Source of the DNA: Planctomycetes bacterium syqfu
Lineage (GTDB): Bacteria > Planctomycetota > Phycisphaerae > Phycisphaerales > Phycisphaeraceae
DNA length: 64,000 bases
Reading direction: 5' to 3'
Assembly: GCA_020974905.1 (NCBI GenBank)
Contig: CP087563.1
Location: 372,001 to 436,000 of the forward strand
Numbering within the stretch: the stretch's first letter is position 1; every line of letters begins with the position of its first letter. Positions 1 through 8,877 of this stretch are shown in pieces. The notes beneath the pieces are model-generated. The model made no database searches. It saw only the letters and a program-made list of their open reading frames with translations, and had not been told where the DNA came from. A program made the translations under genes and the position numbers.

Positions 1-1
1 C

Positions 2-328
2 GCCGAACGCTATCAGCCTGCTGTACGCAATGCGATGGTTCATAATCACCGCAGTCCCGCCAGATCCTCTGAAAATCTGGCAGGTAAACCAGTCGTTTCT
101 TCCATGCAGATGAACCACAATCAGTTTTCTCCAAGTGATCTACTCAGTAAACTCACACGGACTGAAAGACGCGTTCTGGAAATGCTTCGCTCCAATGCGA
201 CGGAAAAAAACATTGCAGACAGCATGCACCGTTCACCGCATACCATCCATGTGCATGTCAAGAACATCTATCGCAAACTCGGCATCGGATCACGCAAGCA
301 ACTGCAGGAAATTTTTGGCAGCGCTTGA
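2..328 (+). CDS. LuxR/GerE-type helix-turn-helix protein, 5' end probably outside the window
   Basis: A C-terminal GerE/LuxR DNA-binding domain is visible: LTRTERRVLEML, then the recognition-helix region SPHTIHVHVKNIYRKLGI. Such domains bind DNA as the output of response regulators or quorum regulators. The reading frame has no stop before the window edge, so the protein may be longer and the ATG at 35 may be internal; starting there gives 97 residues. No receiver or ligand domain is visible, so the signal it answers to is unknown. The stop is at 326-328 and a repeat-bearing intergenic region follows. Confidence 0.75.
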   Translation, partial: AERYQPAVRNAMVHNHRSPARSSENLAGKPVVSSMQMNHNQFSPSDLLSKLTRTERRVLEMLRSNATEKNIADSMHRSPHTIHVHVKNIYRKLGIGSRKQLQEIFGSA

Positions 329-425
329 TTCAGCCTCAATCATCTTTTCATAATGCAGCATCATCACTACTTCATCATTCATGAGGCAGTTTCGATTGCA
401 GTATAAAAATGAATCTCCACTTTCT

Positions 426-508
426 GTCACTCCCGCGCAGGCGGGAGTCCAGTGGAATTTGCAATTTTCTACTGCAGACCACTGAATTCGGGCCTGTGCG
501 GGAATGAC
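426..508. repeat. Palindromic dispersed repeat, copy 1 of 6 (dRS3-like)
   Basis: An ~83-bp inverted repeat beginning GTCACTCCCGCGCAGG and ending GCGGGAATGAC. The outer arms are GC-rich (CCCGCGCAGGCGGG type) and followed by TCCAGTGG; the middle is variable. The right arm is more diverged here than in the other copies. It lies in the 280-bp gap between the HTH gene and the glycosylase gene, which holds no other recognised feature. Confidence 0.85.
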
Positions 509-608
509 GAAATCTTTGACCGCATGGCTATGAATTGGTTGAACTGTTCGATCCTTGAATGGAATCGTCTTGATGTTGTGACGAGATTTGGCGTCAACGA
601 TATGATCT

Positions 609-1496
609 TCACTTACCCAAGCGTTCGATGACAGCTTGCAGGTCGCTCCAGACTTTCTTGCGATTGTCGTGTGTGTAAGATCGCAGCAGATACGCAGGGT
701 GGAAAGTTGGCATCACATCAATCGACGGCCCTTCGGGTTTGAGTGCATCGAACGTATGCCACTGCCCGCGAATGCGCGTGATACCGGTTTGCGTGTTGAG
801 CATTAACTGTGCAGCAGGTCCGCCGAGTGTGACAATGACCTTGGGTTGAATGATGGCAATTTGACGCAACAGATACCCGCCACAGGCCTGTACCTCGGTG
901 AGTTGTGGCGTGCGATTGTTGGGTGGTCGACATTTGACGACGTTGGCAATGTACACATCTTCGCGCTTAAAGCCCATCGCCTGGATCATCTTGTCGAGTA
1001 ACTCCCCTGCACGTCCGACAAATGGTCTGCCCTGCAGGTCTTCGTTTTGTCCGGGGCCTTCACCGATGAACATAAGTTGGGCCGATGCGCTGCCTTCGCC
1101 AAAGACGGTTTGAGTTCTTGCCTTGCATAGATCACATTGACGACAGGTGGACACTTCCATGGTGTTCATCTGGTCGAGTAACTGCTGTTTTTCCTCAACG
1201 GTCAGTGATTCGTTGCCAGCAGCGTTGGGAATGGTGATCCGATTCCATAGGGATTCAATCACACTGGTTGCAGGTGGCGAAGGCTTGGGTGTTGAAGGTT
1301 GATTGGAGAGTTGGAAATTTGAGGGACGCGACGCGCTTGGGGGGGGGCTTTGCTGACGCGTAGGCATGGCCTGTTGCGGACGCTCAGACGGAGCGGGTGC
1401 TTGGGGCAAAATCGACATCGGCACGGTCCCCACGCCCATCAAGTGGTCGGTGAGAATGTGTTGACGCAGGATTCGTTGTTGCCGAAGCTCATCCAT
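609..1496 (-). CDS. Uracil-DNA glycosylase, family 4 (iron-sulfur type)
   Basis: This enzyme removes uracil from DNA and starts base-excision repair. The catalytic core covers about residues 110-295. It has the family motif GEGPGQNEDLQGRPFVG near 145-161, four candidate Fe-S cysteines (C121, C124, C189, C205) and the C-terminal HPAYLLR motif near 266-272. The first ~100 residues are a Pro/Gln/Ser-rich tail with no recognised fold, so at 295 residues it is longer than a minimal family-4 enzyme (~200). It stands alone, divergent from the next operon. Family assignment is firm; the function of the tail is unknown. Confidence 0.92.
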   Translation of the reverse strand: MDELRQQRILRQHILTDHLMGVGTVPMSILPQAPAPSERPQQAMPTRQQSPPPSASRPSNFQLSNQPSTPKPSPPATSVIESLWNRITIPNAAGNESLTVEEKQQLLDQMNTMEVSTCRQCDLCKARTQTVFGEGSASAQLMFIGEGPGQNEDLQGRPFVGRAGELLDKMIQAMGFKREDVYIANVVKCRPPNNRTPQLTEVQACGGYLLRQIAIIQPKVIVTLGGPAAQLMLNTQTGITRIRGQWHTFDALKPEGPSIDVMPTFHPAYLLRSYTHDNRKKVWSDLQAVIERLGK

Positions 1497-1612
1497 GTGA
1501 TCAAACTACCAACAAGTCATCGCCTTGGCAACGTAACGTCCTTCCCAAAGGCTTCATGTCACAGTATTAAAACTCCTTTCTTTTGCTCTCAAAGACTGTT
1601 ACCATTTGTCGC

Positions 1613-1966
1613 ATGACACTCAAGTTAATCCTGCCGATTTTGATTTGCTGTCTGTTGCTTGTTGGATGTAGTTCGAGTGTGCCTGTTTCACAGGGGACGC
1701 TTGACTCGCCCGACCCTGCTTCACGGATGTATGCTATTCGCCGCGCGGGGCAAAATCGTGATCAAAGCAAAGTTGGACAGCTCGTGGAATTACTTGACAG
1801 TGCCGACCCCGCTGAGCGTTTACTGGTGATCCAGTCGTTGGAGATGATCACAGGCACGCGTATGGATTACGATCCCTATGAGACTTCCCAGCAGCGTGAA
1901 ACCAGTATCCGTCGTTGGACGGCTGCGGTTAAGTCCAATCAATTCGTCGCGAGTTCTCAACCATGA
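1613..1966 (+). CDS. Small HEAT-repeat-like lipoprotein
   Basis: A lipoprotein signal (hydrophobic stretch ending LLLVGC) is followed by about 95 residues with one HEAT-like helical pair (DPASRMYAIRRAG, then DSADPAERLLVIQSLEMIT). It is probably anchored to a membrane by lipid on the cysteine. I chose the ATG at 1613 because it gives a normal lipoprotein signal; an in-frame TTG at 1583 would add ten residues. The stop overlaps the start of the RsbW-like gene by 4 bp, so it is the first gene of that operon. The exact role is unknown. Confidence 0.75.
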   Translation: MTLKLILPILICCLLLVGCSSSVPVSQGTLDSPDPASRMYAIRRAGQNRDQSKVGQLVELLDSADPAERLLVIQSLEMITGTRMDYDPYETSQQRETSIRRWTAAVKSNQFVASSQP

Positions 1967-2412
1967 TATTTGATGCCAGTGAATACCACGTGCAATTGCG
2001 CGTGATCAGTCAGCCTCAGTACCTGTGTGTGATTCGTTCTGCCATCAATGTCATTGGTGGGAAATGTGGCTTAAGCAGCACGGAAACCGACCATGTCGTG
2101 CTGGCTGTCGATGAAGCGTTAACCAACGTCATCCGGCATGGCTACAAGGACGCACCGGACAAGTCCATCGACATCAGTATCCGACCACTCAATGAAGCTG
2201 CTGGTCAGGGCATTGAAATCGTACTTGATGATGAATGTGAAAATATCAAAGTCGACCAGATTCAAAAGCGAGATTTAAACGAATTGCGTCCGGGTGGACT
2301 TGGCATTCACATTCTCTACCGTATCATGGATGACGTGCAATATGATCAGCGACCGGACATGCCTGGCATTCGTTTGACCATGCGTAAATTCCACAAGGAA
2401 CCGGCCAGTTGA
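1963..2412 (+). CDS. RsbW/SpoIIAB-like serine kinase (HATPase fold)
   Basis: A 149-residue single-domain GHKL ATPase of the anti-sigma-factor kinase type. The N-box DEALTNVIRHGY lies around residues 50-61 and a late glycine-rich lid GGLGIHIL around 118-125. Such kinases phosphorylate a serine in a partner STAS protein; a STAS gene follows 54 bp downstream. The segment where a D-x-G box is usual reads LDDECENI, so the ATP-site glycine is not obvious. The partner-switch role is inferred from fold and neighbour. The target may be the adjacent lipid transporter rather than a sigma factor. Confidence 0.85.
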   Translation: MIFDASEYHVQLRVISQPQYLCVIRSAINVIGGKCGLSSTETDHVVLAVDEALTNVIRHGYKDAPDKSIDISIRPLNEAAGQGIEIVLDDECENIKVDQIQKRDLNELRPGGLGIHILYRIMDDVQYDQRPDMPGIRLTMRKFHKEPAS

Positions 2413-2466
2413 TTCAGGTCCAAATGCAACGAAGGAAACTGTTCTCAGCCAACAGTATCAAATACT

Positions 2467-2802
2467 ATGAGTCAAACACCTCAAATCTCCGGACTTCCCA
2501 ACGGCGTTCTCGTTGCCATCTCAGGCGACATTGATTACAGCTGTTCGTCGCAATTGCGCACGGTGATCCGGGATGAACTGGATAAAAAACCGCAATTGAT
2601 GATCATCGACCTGGCTGGTGTTCCCTACATGGACTCCTCGGGTGTTGCGGTTCTTGTTGAAGCGTTACAAGCCCAGACCAAAGGCAAACGCAAGTTGGCT
2701 GTCTGTAATCTGCAGGAGAAGGTCAAGGGCATCTTTGAAATCGCACGGCTCGATATGGTCTTTAAAATCTACAACTCGGTGGATGAAGCAAAAGAAGCAT
2801 AA
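2467..2802 (+). CDS. STAS-domain protein (RsbV/SpoIIAA or MlaB-like)
   Basis: A 111-residue single STAS domain. The motif MDSSGVAVLVEA near residues 56-67 contains the serine phosphorylated in SpoIIAA/RsbV proteins. It lies directly after an RsbW-like kinase and 2 bp before an MlaE-type permease gene. Two readings fit: an anti-anti-sigma factor, or a MlaB-like STAS subunit that binds the ABC ATPase of a lipid transporter. The tight spacing to the permease favours at least a functional link to it. Confidence 0.87.
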   Translation: MSQTPQISGLPNGVLVAISGDIDYSCSSQLRTVIRDELDKKPQLMIIDLAGVPYMDSSGVAVLVEALQAQTKGKRKLAVCNLQEKVKGIFEIARLDMVFKIYNSVDEAKEA

Positions 2803-2804
2803 AA

Positions 2805-3665
2805 ATGCCGGACAATCAATCCCCGCAAACAACCCCCTTGCCCCTCAAACCGTTGGACATGCTCGGTCGCGGCGGCATTGGTGTGATCAAGACGGCAAAA
2901 GGTTTCCTGGACTACGTCGGCGGTGTCTGGTTGATGATCATCAACGCGCTGCGCTGGGTCTGGCGAAGCATGGTCAACAAGAAAATCCGATTCGGCCGCC
3001 CTGCTTTGTATGTCCAATTGGTTCGCCTCGGCGTGCGATCCATCGGTGTGATCGTGTTGGTGAGTTTCTGTATCGGTTTGATTCTCGCGCTTCAGATGGC
3101 GCCCCCGCTTGAAGAGTTCGGTCAGGTGGAGACGGTTGCCAACATCATCGCCATTGCTGTGGTGCGTGAACTTGGCCCGCTGATCAGTGCGATTGTTCTG
3201 ACCGGTTTTGCAGGTGCTTCCATTGCTGCCGAGATTGGTTCGATGGCAGTTAACGAAGAGATCGAAGCCCTCGAAGCTCACGCGCTGAATCCCGTACGCT
3301 TCCTCGTCGTCCCCCGACTCATTGCAACGGTGACCGCCCTTGTGATCCTCTCGATCATGGCAGACCTCGTCGCGTTGACCGCTGGTTTTATCATGGGCGT
3401 AACCAAGCTGGAAATTCCCGCAGCGATTTACCTCGACAACACCATCAACCAACTGGACCTTGCGGACTTTGGCACCGGCTTATTCAAAGCAGGTGTCTTC
3501 GGCTTACTTGTCGGCGCCATCTCCTGCTTCAACGGCCTGAAGGTCTCCGGTGGCGCAGCAGGCGTCGGCAAAGCCACCACCAACACCGTGGTGCACTCCA
3601 TCGTCGCCATCATCTTCTGCGACTTGCTCTTTACCGCGATTTTCTATGCACTCGGTTGGACGTGA
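2805..3665 (+). CDS. MlaE/YrbE-family ABC transporter permease
   Basis: A 286-residue integral membrane protein with the MlaE-family core: an EFGQVETVANIIAIAVVRELGPLISAIV stretch in parts around residues 103-130, then GFAGASIAAEIGSMAVNEEIEALEAHALNP. These permeases move phospholipid between outer and inner membranes or, in other lineages, sterols. It starts 2 bp after the STAS stop. No ATPase (MlaF) or MCE-domain (MlaD) gene follows; the next gene is on the other strand, so partners must be encoded elsewhere. Family is confident, substrate is not. Confidence 0.9.
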   Translation: MPDNQSPQTTPLPLKPLDMLGRGGIGVIKTAKGFLDYVGGVWLMIINALRWVWRSMVNKKIRFGRPALYVQLVRLGVRSIGVIVLVSFCIGLILALQMAPPLEEFGQVETVANIIAIAVVRELGPLISAIVLTGFAGASIAAEIGSMAVNEEIEALEAHALNPVRFLVVPRLIATVTALVILSIMADLVALTAGFIMGVTKLEIPAAIYLDNTINQLDLADFGTGLFKAGVFGLLVGAISCFNGLKVSGGAAGVGKATTNTVVHSIVAIIFCDLLFTAIFYALGWT

Positions 3666-3742
3666 TCTCTGGCTGGTTTGAGCCACAACGTTTCAAGACA
3701 AATTAGCCACAGATGCACATAGATGAACACAGATTTTAGTTT

Positions 3743-3825
3743 GTCATTCCCGCGCAGGCGGGAATCCAGTGGCATTGAGTTGACGCTTGCACATATCACT
3801 GGACTCCCGCCTGCGCGGGAGTGAC
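3743..3825. repeat. Palindromic dispersed repeat, copy 2 of 6
   Basis: Near-perfect copy: left arm GTCATTCCCGCGCAGGCGGG then AATCCAGTGG, right arm ACTGGACTCCCGCC then TGCGCGGGAGTGAC. Each arm itself contains a small palindrome of the form ATTCCC-N8-GGGAAT. It lies between the convergent permease and aminotransferase genes and could also fold as a transcript hairpin. Confidence 0.9.
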
Positions 3826-3897
3826 ATCAAAATGTCTTTATCTGTGTGTATCTGTGGTAAAATCTGGCATAAACACAGCTATAAAACACTAAGCCAA

Positions 3898-5106
3898 TCA
3901 CACCTCAACATTGTTATTGAGCACGCGGCTCATCTGGCGGAGTGCCTGGCGGATACGTTGTTCGTTTTCGACCAATGCCATACGCACATAGCCTTCGCCC
4001 AGGGGTCCGAATGCGGCACCGGGGGTCATGGCAACTTCGGCTTCTTCGACCAATGCCATGCACATGGTGTTGGTGGAGCCTTCGTAACGGGCGAGGTGTT
4101 CGGGGTTGACCTTGGCCCAGACGAACATGGTGGCCAGGGGGCCGTTGTCGCCCTCGACTTCCCAACCCAGACGACGTAAGCCGCGGACCATCACGTCACG
4201 ACGTTCCTGGTAAATCTTAGCCTGGGCTTCGACGAACTTATCGCCTTCACGCATGGCCAGGATGGCGGCGATCTGCACAGCCTGGAAAATGCCGTAGTCG
4301 TAGTAACCCTTGATGGTCCCCAACGCCTTGATCATCTGGGCGTTGCCACAGCAGAATCCGATACGCCAGCCTGCCATGTTGTACGGTTTGGAGAGCGTTG
4401 AGAACTCCACGCCCACGTCCTTGGCACCATCGGCCTGAAGGAAGCTTGGAGCCTTGTAATCTTCGAAGCAGGTTTCGCCGTAGGCAAAGTCGTGGAGCAC
4501 AATGACTTCAAATTTCTTGGCCATCGCAACGACCTTGTCGAAAAAGGCAAGGTCAACCGTCATCGTCGTCGGGTTATGCGGATAGTTGAGAATCATCACC
4601 TTCGGGCGCGGCGTCATGGTCGTGAGAACATGTTCGATGCGTTCAAGGAAGGCATCGTCGTTGCCCAAAGGCACACTGATGGTGCTCGCGCCAGCAAGGA
4701 TGACCGCGTAGGTATGAATCTGGAAAGCGGGGTCTGCAACAATGGCCGTATCACCAGGGCCCAGCAGTGCCAGACACATGTGGCTGAAACCTTCCTTGGA
4801 ACCGATGGTGGCAATCACTTCGGTATCCGGGTCCAGATCGATATCCCACTTACGTTTCATCTTCAGCGCAAAGTCACGACGGAGGTTGTAGATGCCTGCA
4901 GAGGCCGAATAGCGACCGTTACGTGGGTCGAGGACGGCTTCGCGGATCTTGTCCACAACGGGATCCGGTGCTGCGTCCTTGGGGTTACCCATGTTCAGGT
5001 CGATCACGTCATAACCGGCTTTGCGGCGTTCGTAGATCAGGTGTTTCAACTGGCCCAGGACATAGGGCGGGAGGCGATCAATACGGGATGCGACTTGGAT
5101 TTTCAT
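3898..5106 (-). CDS. PLP-dependent class I/II aminotransferase (AlaC-like)
   Basis: A 402-residue fold-type I aminotransferase resembling AlaC and related alanine/valine-pyruvate enzymes. It transfers amino groups between an amino acid and a 2-oxo acid with pyridoxal phosphate. Visible motifs: NPKDAAPDP near the N-terminus, NYPHNPT (about 174-180), the HDFAYGE segment, and STLSKPYNMAGWRIGF with the Schiff-base lysine near residue 240. The ATG at 5106 overlaps the stop of the upstream PpiC-type gene by 4 bp (ATGA), which makes it preferable to a start 15 codons upstream. Substrate is not decided by sequence alone. Confidence 0.9.
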   Translation of the reverse strand: MKIQVASRIDRLPPYVLGQLKHLIYERRKAGYDVIDLNMGNPKDAAPDPVVDKIREAVLDPRNGRYSASAGIYNLRRDFALKMKRKWDIDLDPDTEVIATIGSKEGFSHMCLALLGPGDTAIVADPAFQIHTYAVILAGASTISVPLGNDDAFLERIEHVLTTMTPRPKVMILNYPHNPTTMTVDLAFFDKVVAMAKKFEVIVLHDFAYGETCFEDYKAPSFLQADGAKDVGVEFSTLSKPYNMAGWRIGFCCGNAQMIKALGTIKGYYDYGIFQAVQIAAILAMREGDKFVEAQAKIYQERRDVMVRGLRRLGWEVEGDNGPLATMFVWAKVNPEHLARYEGSTNTMCMALVEEAEVAMTPGAAFGPLGEGYVRMALVENEQRIRQALRQMSRVLNNNVEV

Positions 5107-6116
5107 GGCTTTACGCGTTCCAGGGGCAGGTTCTTTCGTTGACGCTGCCAACTCATGTTTAATTCTCGATCCAGAACCACCACATCGGTCTGGCTAAGCA
5201 GGGTCGAAGCAAGCTGTCGCATGAGCATCTGCTCGACATCGCGACGGACTTTTTCGCCCAGGGATGCTTTTACATCGTCTAATGTTACCGACTGTCTTGG
5301 GTTTTTGCTCAGCAGCTTCAAAATGGCGAACCCATTTTCCAATGCGACCACGTCACTGATCTGCCCGACCTGGAGTCTTGCGATGGCTTTATGGAGTGCT
5401 GCGGGGTAGCTGGGGTCCGCGGGTGAGATGGGCTGGAGCATGCCGTTGAAGGCTTTGGACTCTTGATTGAGAGAGAATTCCTGAACCAGCTTGCCGAAGT
5501 CCTCGCCCTGCCGAGCACGGTTGAGAATCTTCACCGCCTGGGTTGGATTGTCGACCATGATGATTTGAATGACGGATGTGGGGCCGAATTTCAGTTCGTA
5601 GGCCTGTTTGATGGCAAACTCGGTCACATTGACTTCGTCCTGCACGAGATATCGCAAAGCAGCCTGGCGAAAGAGGAAGTCCTCAAAGCGGTGTTGCCCC
5701 AGTCCCTCACGTTGGCGGAGTTGGGCCAAGAGTTGTTCAGCAACCTGCGGATTGTCATGCAGTGATTTGACGAAGTAGCTGCGTTCAGCATGGATTTGAT
5801 CCTGGGTAATGAGGGTTTTTCCCAGTTTTTCTTTGAGTTTGAGTGTGAGGACTTTTTCCGCCAGAACCTGCCCGCCGGAGGCTTCGATCATCGCAGGTGT
5901 CAGATCAGCCAGACTTAGCCGCGCATCACCGACCTTGGCCACCGTTTGGATGGGTGAACCCGGCGATGGGTTGTTTGCTGAGGGTGTTACAGCAGGCTGA
6001 TTTACGGTAGACTGTGTGTCTGGGGCGGGCTGCATGATCGAGAGCTTTTGACGATTCGAATTGCAGCCAGCAAGCGTCAAACACAGTAGCAGGCACATGG
6101 GGCAAAGCTGTTTCAT
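5103..6116 (-). CDS. Lipoprotein with PpiC/SurA-type peptidyl-prolyl isomerase domain
   Basis: The signal peptide ends in a lipobox (LTLAGC), so the protein is lipid-anchored outside the cytoplasmic membrane. A SurA-like N-terminal helical region precedes a parvulin-like domain around residues 175-275 (FGPTSVIQIIMVDN through VGQISDVVALENGFAILKL). Such proteins assist folding of exported proteins by proline cis-trans isomerisation. Its stop overlaps the start of the aminotransferase gene, so the two form an operon; a functional link is not obvious. The active-site region is divergent, so it could act mainly as a chaperone. Confidence 0.82.
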   Translation of the reverse strand: MKQLCPMCLLLCLTLAGCNSNRQKLSIMQPAPDTQSTVNQPAVTPSANNPSPGSPIQTVAKVGDARLSLADLTPAMIEASGGQVLAEKVLTLKLKEKLGKTLITQDQIHAERSYFVKSLHDNPQVAEQLLAQLRQREGLGQHRFEDFLFRQAALRYLVQDEVNVTEFAIKQAYELKFGPTSVIQIIMVDNPTQAVKILNRARQGEDFGKLVQEFSLNQESKAFNGMLQPISPADPSYPAALHKAIARLQVGQISDVVALENGFAILKLLSKNPRQSVTLDDVKASLGEKVRRDVEQMLMRQLASTLLSQTDVVVLDRELNMSWQRQRKNLPLERVKP

Positions 6117-6171
6117 GTTGTGAAGCTAAACCGACCATCGCCTGATGTCAACGCGCGGGAACCAAAGCTCT

Positions 6172-7419
6172 ATGAATCAAACGCAATCGTCACATGCTGG
6201 CACCGTCCTGTGTCCCTATTGCGGGCACCTGCAAGCCTCAGGCGCTGAGCGCTGTGAAAAGTGCCAGGGACTCTTTGAACCCCTGTCACGGATGGCAACG
6301 CAAATTGCCATGGGGCCGTGGTTCATTCGTGACGAAAACATGCCCTACGCTCCCGGTTGCAGTTACCAAATCATTAAACGAAAAGCGCAACTGGGCAAAC
6401 TCACCGCCCAATCCATTATCCGTGGCCCCAGTACCCATCAGTTCTGGATGCATGCAGACCAGGTGCCCGGCATAGCAAATCTGATTGGCATCTGTCATGA
6501 CTGTGGCAATCAGGTCAATCCCAACGAACGCATCTGTCCATCCTGTCATGCGACGTTCAATACACCTGACACACGTAATGAACTGGGCCTGCAGTATCCG
6601 ACGGAGGAAGCCACGCATCAGGCGCGGATTCACCTGGAACAACTCAAGAACGGGCAAACGCCAACGCCTGCGCAAACCAGTGATCCACAGACTGCTGAAT
6701 CTGCGGTGACGGCGACTGTTGCATCGTCAGCCGCGGTCTCCAACAGTCCTGCACCCCCTGCACCGTCAGCAGCCCTGCCGCAAGTTAGCCAACCTGAACC
6801 TCCCAAACCGGCTTCACCAACTCCCGCGCCGGATATGCTTGATGCGGTGATGGGGTCGGTGAACCAACCCAAGGTAGACACCACCATCGGCATGGTCAGT
6901 CAGTCAAATGCCGCTGCCCCCATCGCTGACGTTCCTCAATCAACCGACTCACCCGCACCGGCAGCGAAGACCGCTGAGCTCAACAAGCAGGCACAGCATC
7001 TGTCCATGACCGTGATCATCATGATCGTCTGCATCGTGGTCCTGCTCACCTTGATCGTGATGCTTTACGTGGGATCACGTAAGCCCGGCGGCGTCACAGG
7101 CAAGACCCCGATCCCACGCGAATTGGGGACCACCGGCGCTTTGCGTGAAGACACCCTGCCTCAAGTTGATGCGAATCAGCCTGAACCCACGCAGGCTTTA
7201 CCTGACCCGGTTGGTCCCATGAGTTTGCATCAGGTCATCAGTGATGCACGTGAATTGGAACAAAATGGCGAGACCGCCAAAGCGCTGGCCAAACTCCGCG
7301 AGTATGAACAATCTGCTGAGAATGGTAAGCTGGAGTCCGATCTCCAAACCGAGATCCAACGTATTGAAAAGAAAATTGCCCGTGAGAAAGCGACTTCTTT
7401 TTTCGGGACAAGTGAATAA
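6172..7419 (+). CDS. Zinc-ribbon, GYF-like, single-pass membrane protein of unknown function
   Basis: Domain order: a first zinc ribbon (CPYCG, then CEKC), a GYF_2-like module (GPWFIRDENMPYAPG to FWMHADQVPG), a second zinc ribbon (CHDCG, then CPSC), a long Pro/Ala/Ser/Thr-rich linker, one membrane segment (VIIMIVCIVVLLTLIVMLYV) and a helical tail. The zinc ribbons are expected in the cytoplasm and the tail outside. The start at 6172 follows a weak GGGA; an in-frame ATG at 6145 is possible. It is divergent from the PpiC-type gene. Specific function is unknown. Confidence 0.8.
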   Translation: MNQTQSSHAGTVLCPYCGHLQASGAERCEKCQGLFEPLSRMATQIAMGPWFIRDENMPYAPGCSYQIIKRKAQLGKLTAQSIIRGPSTHQFWMHADQVPGIANLIGICHDCGNQVNPNERICPSCHATFNTPDTRNELGLQYPTEEATHQARIHLEQLKNGQTPTPAQTSDPQTAESAVTATVASSAAVSNSPAPPAPSAALPQVSQPEPPKPASPTPAPDMLDAVMGSVNQPKVDTTIGMVSQSNAAAPIADVPQSTDSPAPAAKTAELNKQAQHLSMTVIIMIVCIVVLLTLIVMLYVGSRKPGGVTGKTPIPRELGTTGALREDTLPQVDANQPEPTQALPDPVGPMSLHQVISDARELEQNGETAKALAKLREYEQSAENGKLESDLQTEIQRIEKKIAREKATSFFGTSE

Positions 7420-7429
7420 GTAAGGAGAA

Positions 7430-7595
7430 GCGACTTGGGACTAGCGACTAGGTACCAGGGTTGAAATTCAAGCGTTTGTTAACCAATTTGCCTTACATGG
7501 CAAACACAATTGACCTGCCAAGAGCAACAATATTTATTCCTGCAGCAAACTCTCGATTCACAACCTTGGTACCTAGTCGCTAGTCCCAAGTCCCT
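7430..7595. repeat. Heptad-word inverted repeat element A
   Basis: Left arm 7430-7460 and right arm 7566-7592 are complementary (core GGTACC with CTAGTCGCTAGTCCC) and flank ~105 bp of AT-rich sequence. The arms are built of 7-nt words such as AGCGACT, TGGGACT and AGGTACC. The right arm ends 15-18 nt before the start codon of the cysteine desulfurase gene and would cover its ribosome-binding region. The same words recur in element B at 40774-40875. Confidence 0.8.
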
Positions 7596-7609
7596 GACAT
7601 AAAAAGAAA

Positions 7610-8869
7610 ATGACCAACACCTCATCCAACTTCCAAATCACCGGCCCGCGTTTGTACATGGATAACGCAGCAACCAGCTTCCCCAAGCCCAAGGCTGTGC
7701 ATGAAGCCATGATGCACTTTGCGACCCAACTCGGTGCGTCTCCCGGCCGTGGCGCCTATGCCGAAGCACGTGAAGCCGGACGCCTGATGAACCTGTGTCG
7801 TGAACGTCTCTGCCAACTCATTGGTGCAGACGTCAGCAAACCCGAACAGATGATCTTCACGCTCAATACCACCGACGGCTTGAACATGGCCATCCGTGGC
7901 ATCATCGGTTACGCCATTGCCAACAACATCACCGGCGAAGATAAACCCCACGTCATCACCACATGGATGGATCACAACTCCGTGCTGCGTCCGTTTAATG
8001 CGTTGGCAGCCAACAAGGACATCGAACAAACCCGTATCCAATGTGATCCGCAAACCGGCTTGGTCGATCCTGATGACATCAAGCAGGCCATCCGTCCCAA
8101 CACTGTGCTCATTGCAGTGGTCCACGGCTCCAATGTCACCGGCACGGTTCAGCCCATCGCTCAGATCGGCCAAATTGCCAAAGAAAACGACATCCCGTTC
8201 CTTGTCGATGCTGCTCAAACCATCGGTCACATGCCCGTGGATATCGAACAAGCTAACATCGATCTGCTGGCATTTCCCGGACACAAGGGCTTGCTCGGCC
8301 CGCTGGGTACAGGTGGCCTCTACATCCGTCCCGGGATTGAAAAACGCATGATCACCGCCAAGGAAGGTGGCACCGGCAGCGTCTCCGAACAGGATACCCA
8401 ACCCGCTTTCATGCCAGATCGATTCGAACCCGGCAGTCACAATGCCATCGGCATCATCGGCCTGTCCGAAGGCGTGAAATACATCCTCGACAAAGGCATC
8501 GATCAAATATGGGAACACGAGCAAGGCCTCATCCGCATGATGATCGAAGGTGTCAGTGAACACGTCACCATGCCCGGCATGACTTGGTACGGCCCGCAAT
8601 CCGTCAAGAATCGCTGCGGTGTGTTCTCCTTCCGGGTTGAAGGCTACGACCAACCGCAAACGCTCTCCGACGCACTGGAATCCCGGTATGGCATTCTCAC
8701 GCGATCAGGTGTCCACTGTGCGCCGTTGGCGCACCAGACATTCGGTACGCATGACCTGGGGGGGATGACCCGATTCAGTTTCGGACCGTTCCTCTCCACG
8801 CAGGATGTAAAATACGCAGCCGACGCCCTGGGCCAAGTCTGCCTGGAAACACAGTCTGCGGTGAAGTAA
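7610..8869 (+). CDS. Cysteine desulfurase-family class V aminotransferase
   Basis: A 419-residue fold-type I PLP enzyme of the cysteine desulfurase family (NifS/SufS-like). It abstracts sulfur from cysteine as an enzyme persulfide for Fe-S cluster or thio-cofactor assembly. The N-terminus YMDNAATSFPKPKAV is typical. The PLP lysine is K226 in AFPGHKGLLG and the likely catalytic cysteine is C370 in RSGVHCAPLAH. No SufBCD, IscU or other partner is adjacent. It lies between two heptad-word elements (A upstream, C downstream). Acceptor specificity cannot be read from the sequence. Confidence 0.9.
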   Translation: MTNTSSNFQITGPRLYMDNAATSFPKPKAVHEAMMHFATQLGASPGRGAYAEAREAGRLMNLCRERLCQLIGADVSKPEQMIFTLNTTDGLNMAIRGIIGYAIANNITGEDKPHVITTWMDHNSVLRPFNALAANKDIEQTRIQCDPQTGLVDPDDIKQAIRPNTVLIAVVHGSNVTGTVQPIAQIGQIAKENDIPFLVDAAQTIGHMPVDIEQANIDLLAFPGHKGLLGPLGTGGLYIRPGIEKRMITAKEGGTGSVSEQDTQPAFMPDRFEPGSHNAIGIIGLSEGVKYILDKGIDQIWEHEQGLIRMMIEGVSEHVTMPGMTWYGPQSVKNRCGVFSFRVEGYDQPQTLSDALESRYGILTRSGVHCAPLAHQTFGTHDLGGMTRFSFGPFLSTQDVKYAADALGQVCLETQSAVK

Positions 8870-8877
8870 ACAAAACC

